Below, piece after piece: positions 54,069 through 61,430 of a stretch of DNA of 64,000 nt (position 1 is its first letter; the number at the start of each line of letters is the position of its first letter). The notes under the pieces were generated by a model, which saw only the letters and a list, made by a program, of their open reading frames with translations, made no database searches and was not told the DNA's origin. The DNA is from Fodinibacter sp963707895 (lineage in GTDB: Bacteria; Actinomycetota; Actinomycetes; Actinomycetales; Dermatophilaceae). The stretch covers positions 124,001-188,000 of the forward strand of contig CAVPRS010000002.1 of NCBI GenBank assembly GCA_963707895.1, given 5' to 3'. The translations under genes were made by a program, and so were the position numbers.

Positions 54069-55020
54069 GGTCACCATTGTGGCTGCCCGCCGGGCCACTC
54101 CCGGACGCGGCCTCCTCGACCCGCTGGACCACTCGGTCGACCAGGTCCTCCCAGCGTCCCTCGAGCGGGTCGAACCACTGCACCCTCGGGTCGGCCCCGA
54201 ACCACGACTCCTGGCGACGCACGAGCCGGCGGGTGCGCAGCGCGGTGTCGGCGACGGCATCCTCGACCGATGCCGTGCCGTCGATCACCGCGAGGGCCTG
54301 GGCGTAGCCGACCGCCCGGCTCGCGGTGCGTCCCTCGCGCAGGCCGAGGTCGACCAGCCCGCGGGTCTCGTCGACGAGCCCGGCGGCGAACATCCGCGCC
54401 GCCCGGTCGTCGATACGGGCGTCCAGGGCGGCGCGGTCCGCGCGGAGCCCGACCAGCACCGTGGGCCTCACGAACTCGCGGGTCGGCATCGTCGCGCTGA
54501 ACGGGCGGCCGGTCAGGGCGATCACCTCGAGCGCCCGCACGACCCGCCGCCCGTTGTTCGGCTCGATCGCGTCGGCTGCTGCGGGGTCGAGTCGACGCAG
54601 CTCGGCGAGCAGGGGTGCGACACCCTCGTCCGCGAGCCGCGCCTCGAGGCCCGCCCGCACGTGCGGGTCGGTCGGTGGGATCTCGAGCCGGTCCAGGGCG
54701 GCGCGCACGTAGAGCCCGGACCCGCCCGCCACCACGGGCAGCGCCCCGCGGCCCAGCACGGCATCGATGTCGGCCCGCGCGTGCCGCTGGTACGCGGCGA
54801 CGCTGGCCTCCTGGGTCACGTCGAGCACGTCGAGCTGGTGGTGCTCGACGCCGTGCCGCTCCTCCGGGAGGACCTTGGCGGTGCCGATGTCCATCCCGCG
54901 GTAGAGCTGGGAGGCGTCGGCGCCCACGACCTCGCCCCGCAGCCGCCGGGCGAGCGCGATGGCGAGGTCGGACTTGCCGGTGGCGGTCGGGCCGACCACC
55001 CCGATGACGATGCCGTCCAT
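54061..55020 (-). CDS. miaA: tRNA dimethylallyltransferase
   Basis: Adds the isopentenyl group to A37 of tRNAs reading UNN codons; MiaB, encoded 3 kb away, then methylthiolates it. P-loop GPTATGKSDLA, DASQLYRGMDIGTAK, and NNGRRVVRALEV are the family signatures. Length 319. The ATG shares one base with the def stop (TGATG). Confidence 0.96.
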   Translation of the reverse strand: MDGIVIGVVGPTATGKSDLAIALARRLRGEVVGADASQLYRGMDIGTAKVLPEERHGVEHHQLDVLDVTQEASVAAYQRHARADIDAVLGRGALPVVAGGSGLYVRAALDRLEIPPTDPHVRAGLEARLADEGVAPLLAELRRLDPAAADAIEPNNGRRVVRALEVIALTGRPFSATMPTREFVRPTVLVGLRADRAALDARIDDRAARMFAAGLVDETRGLVDLGLREGRTASRAVGYAQALAVIDGTASVEDAVADTALRTRRLVRRQESWFGADPRVQWFDPLEGRWEDLVDRVVQRVEEAASGSGPAGSHNGDHG

Positions 55021-55625
55021 CAGTCGGAGAGCTCGTCCTCGGGGGTCTCGTCGTCGTGACCGAACGGGTCGCGGTCCTCACCCGGCATCCACGACAGGCC
55101 CGGCACGCCCCAGCCCTCGGCCTTGACCGCCTTGCGGGCCTTGCGGGCCCACTTGCCCGACAGCCGGTCGACGTAGAGGAACCCGTTGAGGTGGTCGTAC
55201 TCGTGCTGCAGCATCCGGGCGAACCAGCCGGTCGCCTCGTAGCGGATCTCGGTGCCGTCGAGGGCCAGCCCGGTCAGGGTCGCGGCCTCGCCGCGCCGCA
55301 GCGGGTAGGACTCGCCCGGGACCGACAGGCACCCCTCGACCTCCTCGTGCGGGTCGGGCTCGCCGACGACCGGCTTGGCCGAGGTGAGGTAGGGGTTGAG
55401 GACCACGCCACGAGGCGGGATGCCGTCGTCGTTGGTGAGCTGCCAGGTGAAGATCCGCAGGCCCACGCCCACCTGGGGCGCGGCCAGGCCGACGCCGCGG
55501 GCGGCATCCATGGTGTCGAACATGTCGGCGACGAGCTCACGGATGCCGTCGTCGATGACCTCGACGGGCTGGGCGCGGCGGTGGAGGACGGGTTCGCCGG
55601 TGATGACGACAGGTCGGATGGCCAT
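55020..55625 (-). CDS. def: Peptide deformylase
   Basis: Metalloenzyme removing the formyl group of nascent proteins. The three motifs are GVGLAAPQVG, EGCLSVPG and QHEYDHLNG, supplying the Cys and two His metal ligands and the catalytic Glu. Length 201 with a short acidic C-terminal tail (DDETPEDELSD). ATG at 55623-55625; a longer in-frame start at 55829 would add low-complexity sequence. First gene of def-miaA-dapF. Confidence 0.96.
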   Translation of the reverse strand: MAIRPVVITGEPVLHRRAQPVEVIDDGIRELVADMFDTMDAARGVGLAAPQVGVGLRIFTWQLTNDDGIPPRGVVLNPYLTSAKPVVGEPDPHEEVEGCLSVPGESYPLRRGEAATLTGLALDGTEIRYEATGWFARMLQHEYDHLNGFLYVDRLSGKWARKARKAVKAEGWGVPGLSWMPGEDRDPFGHDDETPEDELSD

Positions 55626-55688
55626 GCCGACGATTCTTCCAGAGGGCCGGGCGTGCACCGGACCGGGACGCCACCTGCCCGGTCCTCC

Positions 55689-55694
55689 TACGAT
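55689..55694 (+). promoter_or_regulatory. -10 hexamer TACGAT of the thioredoxin-reductase-like gene, leaderless arrangement
   Basis: TACGAT, 6 nt (GCTGCG) before the ATG at 55701. Confidence 0.6.
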
Positions 55695-55700
55695 GCTGCG

Positions 55701-57356
55701 ATGAACCCCTCCATCGTCCTGGTCGCTCCCGAGCACGCCGCCGACCTCACCGACGAGTTCGGGCGGTACGCGCGGGACTACGACGTGCTCACCACCACGT
55801 CCGTGGAGGAGGCCGAGGCCGTCGCGCACCGGGTCGTCGACGGCGGCGGCCAGGTCGTGATGTTCGTCGCCGAGTCACAGCTGCCCGGCTACCACGTGCT
55901 GGAGGCGTTCGCACGGTGGCGCACGGTGGTCCCTACCGCGCGCCGCCTCGTCGCCGCGCACTGGTCGCACTTCCTGGCCGACGCCCCCGCGCTGCGTGGC
56001 GGGCTGGCCAAGGGCAAGTACGACGCGTTCCTCCTGATGCCGCGCGGCGTGCGCGACGAGGAGTTCCACACCGCGATCTGCGAGATGCTCTCCGACTGGG
56101 GGTCGACGGTCGCGACCCCGGAGGTCGAGACGGTGCGGATCATCACCCCGGCCCCCGATGCCCTGACCCTCGGGATCCGCGACTTCCTCGACCGGATGGG
56201 GATGCCGAACCGCACCTACGCGCCCGACAGCGAGCAGGGCCGCGACGTCATCGCCCGGGCCGGGGGCACGCCCGCCTACCCGCTCGTCGAGGCCGTCGAC
56301 CGGTTCATCTTCACGCCCACCAGCGTGCGCGACGTCGCGATCCGCGCCTTCGGCACGCCGACCGACATCGACCTGGAGGACGTCGTCGACGTCGCCGTCG
56401 TCGGCGCCGGCCCGGCCGGCCTCGCCGCGGCGGTGTACGCCTCGTCGGAGGGACTGTCGACGGTGGTCCTGGAGTCGGAGGCGGTGGGCGGGCAGGCCGG
56501 TACGTCGTCGATGATCCGCAACTACCTCGGCTTCCCCCGCGGCATCTCCGGGATGCGCCTCGCGCAGCGGGCCCGCAACCAGGCGATCCGCTTCGGCACC
56601 CGCTTCTTCACCGGGTGGTCGGTCACGGCGCTCGAGCCCGGCGTCGAGGGCGAGCCGTTCGTGCTGCACACCGACGGCGGCGACATCCGCGCGCGGTCGG
56701 TCGTGGTCTCGACCGGGGTGACCTACCGCAAGCTCGGGGTGGCCTCGGTCGACGCCCACGTGGGGCTCGGCGTCTTCTACGGCAGCGCGATGACGGCCGC
56801 CCGCGAGACGGAGAACTACGACGTGGTCGTCGTCGGCGGCGGCAACTCCGCCGGTCAGGCCGCCATCCACCTGTCCAGGTTCGCCCGTTCGGTGACCATC
56901 CTGGTGCGGCGGGAGGGGCTCGAGGCGACCATGTCGAGCTACCTCATCGGCGAGATCGCCTACAACCCGCGGATCAGCGTGCTGCCGTGCTCGGAGGTCG
57001 TCGACGGGGGCGGCGAGGGGCGCCTGGAGTGGATCAGGATCCGCGACACCAGCACCGGCCAGGAGACGACCCGCGACTGCCCGGCACTGTTCATGCTCCT
57101 CGGCGCCGAGCCGCACTGCGACTGGCTCCCCGCGTCGGTGGAGCGCGACGACCGCGGCTTCGTCCTGACCGGCCGCGACATCCCGAGCCGCTGCTGGGCC
57201 GACGGCCTGCCCCCGGCCAACCTCGAGACCACGGTGCCGGGGGTCTTCGCCGCCGGCGACATCCGGGCCGGGTCGATGAAGCGGGTGGCCGCGGCCAGCG
57301 GCGAGGGCGCCTCGGTCGTCCCGCTCGTGCACACGTGGCTCGAGCCCGCCGGCTGA
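55701..57356 (+). CDS. Thioredoxin-reductase-like flavoprotein lacking the redox cysteine pair, with receiver-like N-terminus
   Basis: A 551-residue protein. Residues 1-170 resemble a receiver-like domain (SIVLVAPEHAADLTDEF, then ARRLVAAHWSHF) but no conserved phospho-acceptor pattern is clear. From about 231 the FAD site VVGAGPAGLAAAVYA, then MIRNYLGFPRGISG, the NAD(P)H site VVVGGGNSAGQAAIHL at about 375, and ending TTVPGVFAAGDIRAGSMKR are those of thioredoxin reductases. Where the CxxC would be the sequence reads GVFYGSAMTAARE, so it cannot reduce thioredoxin in the normal way. Role unknown, perhaps a sensor or an NAD(P)H oxidase. TACGAT lies 6 nt before the ATG. Confidence 0.87.
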   Translation: MNPSIVLVAPEHAADLTDEFGRYARDYDVLTTTSVEEAEAVAHRVVDGGGQVVMFVAESQLPGYHVLEAFARWRTVVPTARRLVAAHWSHFLADAPALRGGLAKGKYDAFLLMPRGVRDEEFHTAICEMLSDWGSTVATPEVETVRIITPAPDALTLGIRDFLDRMGMPNRTYAPDSEQGRDVIARAGGTPAYPLVEAVDRFIFTPTSVRDVAIRAFGTPTDIDLEDVVDVAVVGAGPAGLAAAVYASSEGLSTVVLESEAVGGQAGTSSMIRNYLGFPRGISGMRLAQRARNQAIRFGTRFFTGWSVTALEPGVEGEPFVLHTDGGDIRARSVVVSTGVTYRKLGVASVDAHVGLGVFYGSAMTAARETENYDVVVVGGGNSAGQAAIHLSRFARSVTILVRREGLEATMSSYLIGEIAYNPRISVLPCSEVVDGGGEGRLEWIRIRDTSTGQETTRDCPALFMLLGAEPHCDWLPASVERDDRGFVLTGRDIPSRCWADGLPPANLETTVPGVFAAGDIRAGSMKRVAAASGEGASVVPLVHTWLEPAG

Positions 57357-57459
57357 GGCGGGTCCACGGGACGGCAAAGGGGTGGCGCCCGCGCCGATCG
57401 TGGCGTTCACTGGAGGGACTCCCCACGGGGAGCCCTGTCCCCGAGCGAGAGGAGGCCAC

Positions 57460-57681
57460 GTGAGTTTCTTTGACAGCGCCAAGGAGAAGCTTCAGCAGCT
57501 GGCCGAGGACCACCCCGACCAGGTCGAGCAGCTCAGCGACCAGGCCATCGAGCGCGGCGGCGACGCCGTCGACAGCGCAACCGGTGGCAAGTACGCAGAG
57601 CAGGTCGACCAGGCACAGGTGAAGGCCGACGGGGCCGTAGGCGACGCCCTGAGCCTCTCCAGACGCAACCGAGGCCCCTGA
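57460..57681 (+). CDS. MT0933-like antitoxin-family small protein
   Basis: A 73-residue hydrophilic, mainly helical protein. FFDSAKEKLQQLAEDHPDQVE and the DAVDSATGGKYAEQVDQAQ core match the MT0933/Rv0909-type family, annotated as antitoxin because of a proposed pairing with a toxin in mycobacteria. No toxin gene is adjacent here, and many orphans are stress-related. GTG at 57460 with GAGAGGAGG five bases upstream. CTCCCC-AC-GGGGAG (57419-57432) lies in the 103-bp leader region. Its last codons form the 5' arm of a strong terminator. Confidence 0.8.
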   Translation: MSFFDSAKEKLQQLAEDHPDQVEQLSDQAIERGGDAVDSATGGKYAEQVDQAQVKADGAVGDALSLSRRNRGP

Positions 57682-57702
57682 CCATCCGGTCGGGGGCCTC
57701 GG
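57669..57702 (+). terminator. Hairpin after the MT0933-like gene
   Basis: CCGAGGCCCC-T-GACC (57669-57683), loop ATCC, GGTC-G-GGGGCCTCGG (57688-57702): about 15 bp. The stop codon is inside the 5' arm. Followed by CCGTTCGG, no U-tract. Confidence 0.65.
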
Positions 57703-57802
57703 CCGTTCGGCCAGCGTTGTCCCATTCCGCGGACGCGGGGACGCGCTGCTCCATAGGGTCGAATAACTCTCTCGCCCCTGCCGAAAGGGAATCTCGTGTC
57801 CC

Positions 57803-58000
57803 ATGCCACGAAGCGGTCTCCCGCCACTCAACCTCGAACCGTTCGACCCGACCCCGCTCTACGCCGCGGCCCGTTCGCCACGCCGCGAGAAGCACCAGCC
57901 GGGCCACGGGCCCAAGCGCCACCCCGTCATCACGAGCATCGCCGCCGGACTGTCGTTCGTGATCGCCATCGGCGCCTGCGCGGCCTACTTCCTGGGCTGA
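57803..58000 (+). CDS. Small single-span membrane protein of unknown function
   Basis: A 65-residue protein: a proline-rich cytosolic part (PPLNLEPFDPTPLYAAARS), basic residues, and one C-terminal helix ITSIAAGLSFVIAIGACAAYFL. Third-position G+C is high only after about codon 12. An AAAGGGA site at 57783-57789 is ideally placed for a GTG at 57796 in another frame (SHATKR), so the start may be frameshifted. No family recognised. Convergent with miaB, 5 bp apart. Confidence 0.55.
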   Translation: MPRSGLPPLNLEPFDPTPLYAAARSPRREKHQPGHGPKRHPVITSIAAGLSFVIAIGACAAYFLG

Positions 58001-58005
58001 CCGGC

Positions 58006-59523
58006 TCAGACGGAGCAGGCCGGCGCCGACACCGCGGCCTGCTCCGGACGGCCGATCGACGGCATCCCGAGCGACACCGCCGGCTTCCCCGGCACCGCCG
58101 CGTCCTGCAGCGCGGCCCACGCGTCCCCACCGGAGGTGCGGCGGACGGCGTAGGCGCCGCCCTGCACCCCGCTGTCGGCCACCAGGTGGTGCGGCGCACC
58201 GTAGGTGACACCCACGGTCACCACGTCCCCGGGCCGAGGACGCTCGGCACCCTCCGGCACCGCGAAGTGCACGAGCCGGTTGTCGCGGGCCCGCCCCGAC
58301 AGGCGCGCCGTGGCACCGTCCTTGCGGCCCTCACCGGGCGAGACCAGCACCTCGACCTCACGGCCCTCGACGGTGCGGTTCTCGGCCCAGCTGACCCGCT
58401 CCTGCAGCTCGATGAGCCGGTCGAAGCGCTCCTGCACGACGGCCTTGGGCACCTGGTGCTCCATCGTGGCGGCCGGGGTGCCGGGTCGGATCGAGTACTG
58501 GAAGGTGAAGGCGCTCGAGAAGCGTGAGGCCTCGACGACCCGCAGCGTCTCGGCGAAGTCCTCCTCGGTCTCCCCCGGGAACCCGACGATGAGGTCGGTG
58601 GTGATCGCGGCATCCGGGATGGCGCCGCGCACCGAGTCGATGATGCCGAGGAACTTCTCGCTGCGGTAGGAGCGTCGCATCGCCTTGAGCACGCGGTCGG
58701 AACCGGACTGCAGGGGCATGTGCAGGCTGGGCATCACGTTGGGGGTCTCGGCCATCGCGGCGATGACGTCGTCGGTGAACGCCGCCGGGTGCGGGCTCGT
58801 GAAGCGCACCCGCTCCAGGCCCTCGACCTCGCCGCAGGCCCGCAGCAGCTTGCCGAACGCGAGCCGGTCGCCGAACTCGACGCCGTAGGTGTTGACGTTC
58901 TGGCCGAGCAGGGTCACCTCGACGACGCCCTGGGCCACGAGGGCCTCGATCTCGGCGAGGATCTCGCCCGGTCGACGGTCCTGCTCCTTGCCCCGCAGGC
59001 TCGGGACGATGCAGAACGTGCAGGTGTTGTTGCAGCCCACCGAGATCGACACCCAGCCGGCGAAGGCCGAGTCGCGCCGGGTCGGCAGGGTCGACGGGAA
59101 GGTCTCGAGCGACTCGAGGATCTCGACCTCGGCCCGCTTGTTGTGCCGGGCCCGGTCGAGCAGGGCCGGGAGGCTGCCGATGTTGTGGGTGCCGAAGACG
59201 ACGTCGACCCAGGGGGCGCGCTTGACGATCGTTGCGCGGTCCTTCTGCGCCATGCACCCGCCGACGGCGATCTGCAGGTCGGGGTTGGCGGTCTTCGCCG
59301 GTCGCAGCTGGCCGAGGTTGCCGTAGAGCTTGTTGTCGGCGTTCTCACGCACGGCGCAGGTGTTGAAGACGACGACGTCGGCGACGTCGGGGCGCTGTGC
59401 GGTGGGGATGCTGGCGAGGTCGACGTAGCCGGCGGTCTCGAGCAGCCCCGCGAGGCGCTCGGAGTCGTGCACGTTCATCTGGCACCCGTGGGTGCGGACG
59501 TCGTAGGTCTTCGGTTCACTCAT
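58006..59523 (-). CDS. miaB: tRNA-2-methylthio-N6-dimethylallyladenosine synthase
   Basis: Radical SAM methylthiotransferase acting on i6A37 made by MiaA. The N-terminal UPF0004 domain carries its three cysteines (THGCQMN C14, FNTCAVREN, VGGCMAQ), the radical SAM cluster is VGCNNTCTFCIVP and the C-terminal TRAM domain starts ENRTVEGREVEVLV. Length 505. ATG at 59521-59523; a TACCCT hexamer on the minus strand lies 10 nt upstream (59539-59534), so the 5' leader is very short. Confidence 0.97.
   Translation of the reverse strand: MSEPKTYDVRTHGCQMNVHDSERLAGLLETAGYVDLASIPTAQRPDVADVVVFNTCAVRENADNKLYGNLGQLRPAKTANPDLQIAVGGCMAQKDRATIVKRAPWVDVVFGTHNIGSLPALLDRARHNKRAEVEILESLETFPSTLPTRRDSAFAGWVSISVGCNNTCTFCIVPSLRGKEQDRRPGEILAEIEALVAQGVVEVTLLGQNVNTYGVEFGDRLAFGKLLRACGEVEGLERVRFTSPHPAAFTDDVIAAMAETPNVMPSLHMPLQSGSDRVLKAMRRSYRSEKFLGIIDSVRGAIPDAAITTDLIVGFPGETEEDFAETLRVVEASRFSSAFTFQYSIRPGTPAATMEHQVPKAVVQERFDRLIELQERVSWAENRTVEGREVEVLVSPGEGRKDGATARLSGRARDNRLVHFAVPEGAERPRPGDVVTVGVTYGAPHHLVADSGVQGGAYAVRRTSGGDAWAALQDAAVPGKPAVSLGMPSIGRPEQAAVSAPACSV
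58011..58046. terminator. Perfect 11-bp hairpin in the last codons of miaB
   Basis: CGGAGCAGGCC (58011-58021) pairs with GGCCTGCTCCG (58036-58046), 14-nt loop. It lies inside the 3' end of miaB just beyond the convergent small membrane protein gene, and can serve that gene. Confidence 0.55.
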
Positions 59524-59567
59524 GGCGTGCACAAGGGTATGCCGCTCCCCCACCGGCGGGGCAATCG

Positions 59568-60407
59568 TCAGGCCAGCCGGGTGATGGCCACCACGACCTC
59601 GAGCGTGGCTGCGGCCCGGCCCGAGTAGATCCCCTTGAACGGTGGCACGTCCTCGTAGTCGCGGCCCCGGGCCACGACGACGTGGTCGGTACCCACCTCG
59701 GTGCCGTTGGTGGGGTCGCACGCGATCCACCCGTCGTCCCAGAACTCGACCCAGGCGTGGCTCTCGCCCTTGCTCGTCTCGCCGACGGCCGAGTCCCGCT
59801 TGGGCACGAGGTACCCCGACACGTAGCGGGCCGGCACGCCCAGGCTGCGCAGCGCCCCGACGGTGATGTGCGCGAAGTCCTGGCACACCCCCGAGCGCTC
59901 GGCCCACGCGTCCTCGCCGCGGCTCTGCACGCCGGTGGTCCCGGGCCGGTACTGCATCTGGGTGCGCACCAGGCCGCAGAGCTCCTCCGCGGCGGCGCGC
60001 GGCGTCGGCAGTCCGCGCACGGCATCCGCCAGCTCGGCGATGCCCGAGCCGGGCCGGGTGCGGGCCGAGAGCATCAGCCACTCGTAGCTGCGGTCCTGCA
60101 CGGCCGGGTCGCGCACCGCCGTCCAGTCCAGGCTCGGCTCGTGCCGTGCGACCTCGGTGCGCTCGACCGTCGAGATGGCCTCGATGTCGAGGCGTGAGTG
60201 CTCGGCCAGGCTCTCCATCGCCATGACGTGGGTGCCCCAGTGGTCGACGTAGACGTTGCTCCACGTCATCGGCCGGATCCGGATCCGGTTCTCGAGCGTG
60301 GTCTGGCCCGGTTCGTTGACGGGCGTCATCCGCAGCTCGTTGTGGGCCGCCCGGACCCGGCCGTCGTAGCTGAGGGAGGTCGTGTGCACGATCCGCCAGC
60401 GCCGCAC
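59568..60407 (-). CDS. Transglutaminase-like protease-fold protein
   Basis: A 279-residue cytosolic protein of the bacterial transglutaminase-like family (COG1305). An N-terminal beta domain (WRIVHTTSLSYDGRV, as in Bact_transglu_N) is followed by the catalytic core with Cys in ERSGVCQDFAHI, His in ESHAWVEFWDDGW and Asp in ACDPTNG. Known members are cysteine proteases or amide-bond enzymes rather than true cross-linkers. GTG at 60407 directly after the alpha-E stop; last gene of an ATP-grasp/alpha-E/transglutaminase operon found across bacteria (in Mycobacterium tuberculosis Rv2409c-Rv2411c). Confidence 0.93.
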   Translation of the reverse strand: MRRWRIVHTTSLSYDGRVRAAHNELRMTPVNEPGQTTLENRIRIRPMTWSNVYVDHWGTHVMAMESLAEHSRLDIEAISTVERTEVARHEPSLDWTAVRDPAVQDRSYEWLMLSARTRPGSGIAELADAVRGLPTPRAAAEELCGLVRTQMQYRPGTTGVQSRGEDAWAERSGVCQDFAHITVGALRSLGVPARYVSGYLVPKRDSAVGETSKGESHAWVEFWDDGWIACDPTNGTEVGTDHVVVARGRDYEDVPPFKGIYSGRAAATLEVVVAITRLA

Positions 60408-60408
60408 C

Positions 60409-61335
60409 TCAGAACACCCCGTCCTTGGTCCAGGTCTGCAGCGGGCCGGACTGGAAGTAGCGCTTGGCGATCGCGTGCGAGGAGGCCATGACGGCGCCCT
60501 GCACCCGCTGCATCTGCGCGGGCAGGTCGGCGATGACGTCGGAGGTGGCCCGGAACTCCAGCGAGGTGCGGATCCGGCCGAGCTGCCGGCGGGCCTCGTC
60601 GGAGACGCCGATCCGGTCCTCCGGGGGCGAGAGGGCGTCGAGCCGGCGCTCGGCCTCGGTGAGGGCGAAGAACACCGAGCGCGGGAACTCGCGGTCGAGC
60701 ACGAGGAAGGCGGCGGCACGGTCGTCGCTGAGCAGGCCGCGCTGGCTGCGCATGAACGCCTGTTGCGCACCGCAGCTCGACAGCACGACCGACCACGGCG
60801 CTCCCCCACGCGGCAGCCCACCGGTCGCGACCAGCCGGGCGGTCATGTCGGCGCGCTCGAGGCTGCGGCCCAGCACGAGGAAGTCCCAGGCCTCGTCGTG
60901 CGACATCGTCGAGTCGGCGATGCCCGACACCAGGGCAGCCCGTTCGCGCACCCACGACAGGTGCCGCTCGGTGGCGACGGTGCGGCCGAAGCCGTGCCAC
61001 CGGTGCCACGTGGTGTTGATTCCCTCCCAGAGCTCGGTCGAGAGGGTCTCGCGGGCCCGCCGGGCGTTCTCGCGGGCGGCGAACAGGGCCCCGGTGATCG
61101 AGCTGGCGTTGGACCGGTCGAAGACGAGCGCGGTGCTGACGTCGGCGAAACCCACCTCACCCTCCAGCGGCAGACCCATGATGACGGCGAGCACGGTGCG
61201 CGCGGCGACCGCCTCGTCGGCGCCGGGGTCCTCGAGCAGCTGCAGGCGCAGCACGTCGACGATGCGGGCGGTCCCGTCGGCGCGCTCGGTGTAGCGGCCG
61301 ATCCAGAACAGCGACTCGGCGATCCGGCTCAGCAC
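60409..61335 (-). CDS. Alpha-E domain-containing protein
   Basis: A 308-residue all-helical protein (COG2307, alpha-E) of unknown activity that nearly always accompanies circularly permuted ATP-grasp ligases and transglutaminase-like proteins; comparative genomics has predicted a role in peptide synthesis. Signatures are LSRIAESLFWIGRYTERADGTAR, DFLVLGRSLERADMTARL and the final ISxAMxR-like region VMASSHAIAKRYF. GTG start at 61335 overlaps a polyglutamine-encoding frame by 7 bp. Downstream gene follows after 1 bp. Confidence 0.92.
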   Translation of the reverse strand: MLSRIAESLFWIGRYTERADGTARIVDVLRLQLLEDPGADEAVAARTVLAVIMGLPLEGEVGFADVSTALVFDRSNASSITGALFAARENARRARETLSTELWEGINTTWHRWHGFGRTVATERHLSWVRERAALVSGIADSTMSHDEAWDFLVLGRSLERADMTARLVATGGLPRGGAPWSVVLSSCGAQQAFMRSQRGLLSDDRAAAFLVLDREFPRSVFFALTEAERRLDALSPPEDRIGVSDEARRQLGRIRTSLEFRATSDVIADLPAQMQRVQGAVMASSHAIAKRYFQSGPLQTWTKDGVF

Positions 61336-61430
61336 GGCTCGCTCCGCCGACGCCGCGCGGCCGAGGACTGCTGCTGCTGTTGCTGCTGCTCACGCATGCT
61401 GTCCTCGTGGGATGCCGTGGGCGCGCTCAT
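61329..61430 (-). CDS. Polyglutamine-containing frame at the ATP-grasp/alpha-E junction (small gene or displaced ATP-grasp C-terminus)
   Basis: ATG at 61430 opens 33 codons: MSAPTASHEDSMRE, seven Gln (CAG/CAA), SSAARRRRSEPC, stop overlapping the alpha-E GTG. GAGGTGG lies five bases before the ATG. The frame also continues upstream (SPDNREVVV) and has high third-position G+C, whereas the present ATP-grasp frame loses it here. So it is most likely the true C-terminus of the ATP-grasp protein after an indel at about 61455-61500, but a separate small peptide gene is possible. The Gln run is unusual in this genome. Confidence 0.5.
   Translation of the reverse strand: MSAPTASHEDSMREQQQQQQQSSAARRRRSEPC

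Noticed and set aside
57419..57432. CTCCCC-AC-GGGGAG as a terminator of the preceding gene
   Set aside because: The loop is too short for the full stem and it lies 60 bp after the stop, in the leader of the next gene; no strong case.
61366..61395. CAG/CTG run as a CRISPR or satellite repeat
   Set aside because: Only seven triplets, no spacers; it encodes Gln in a frame with good coding composition.
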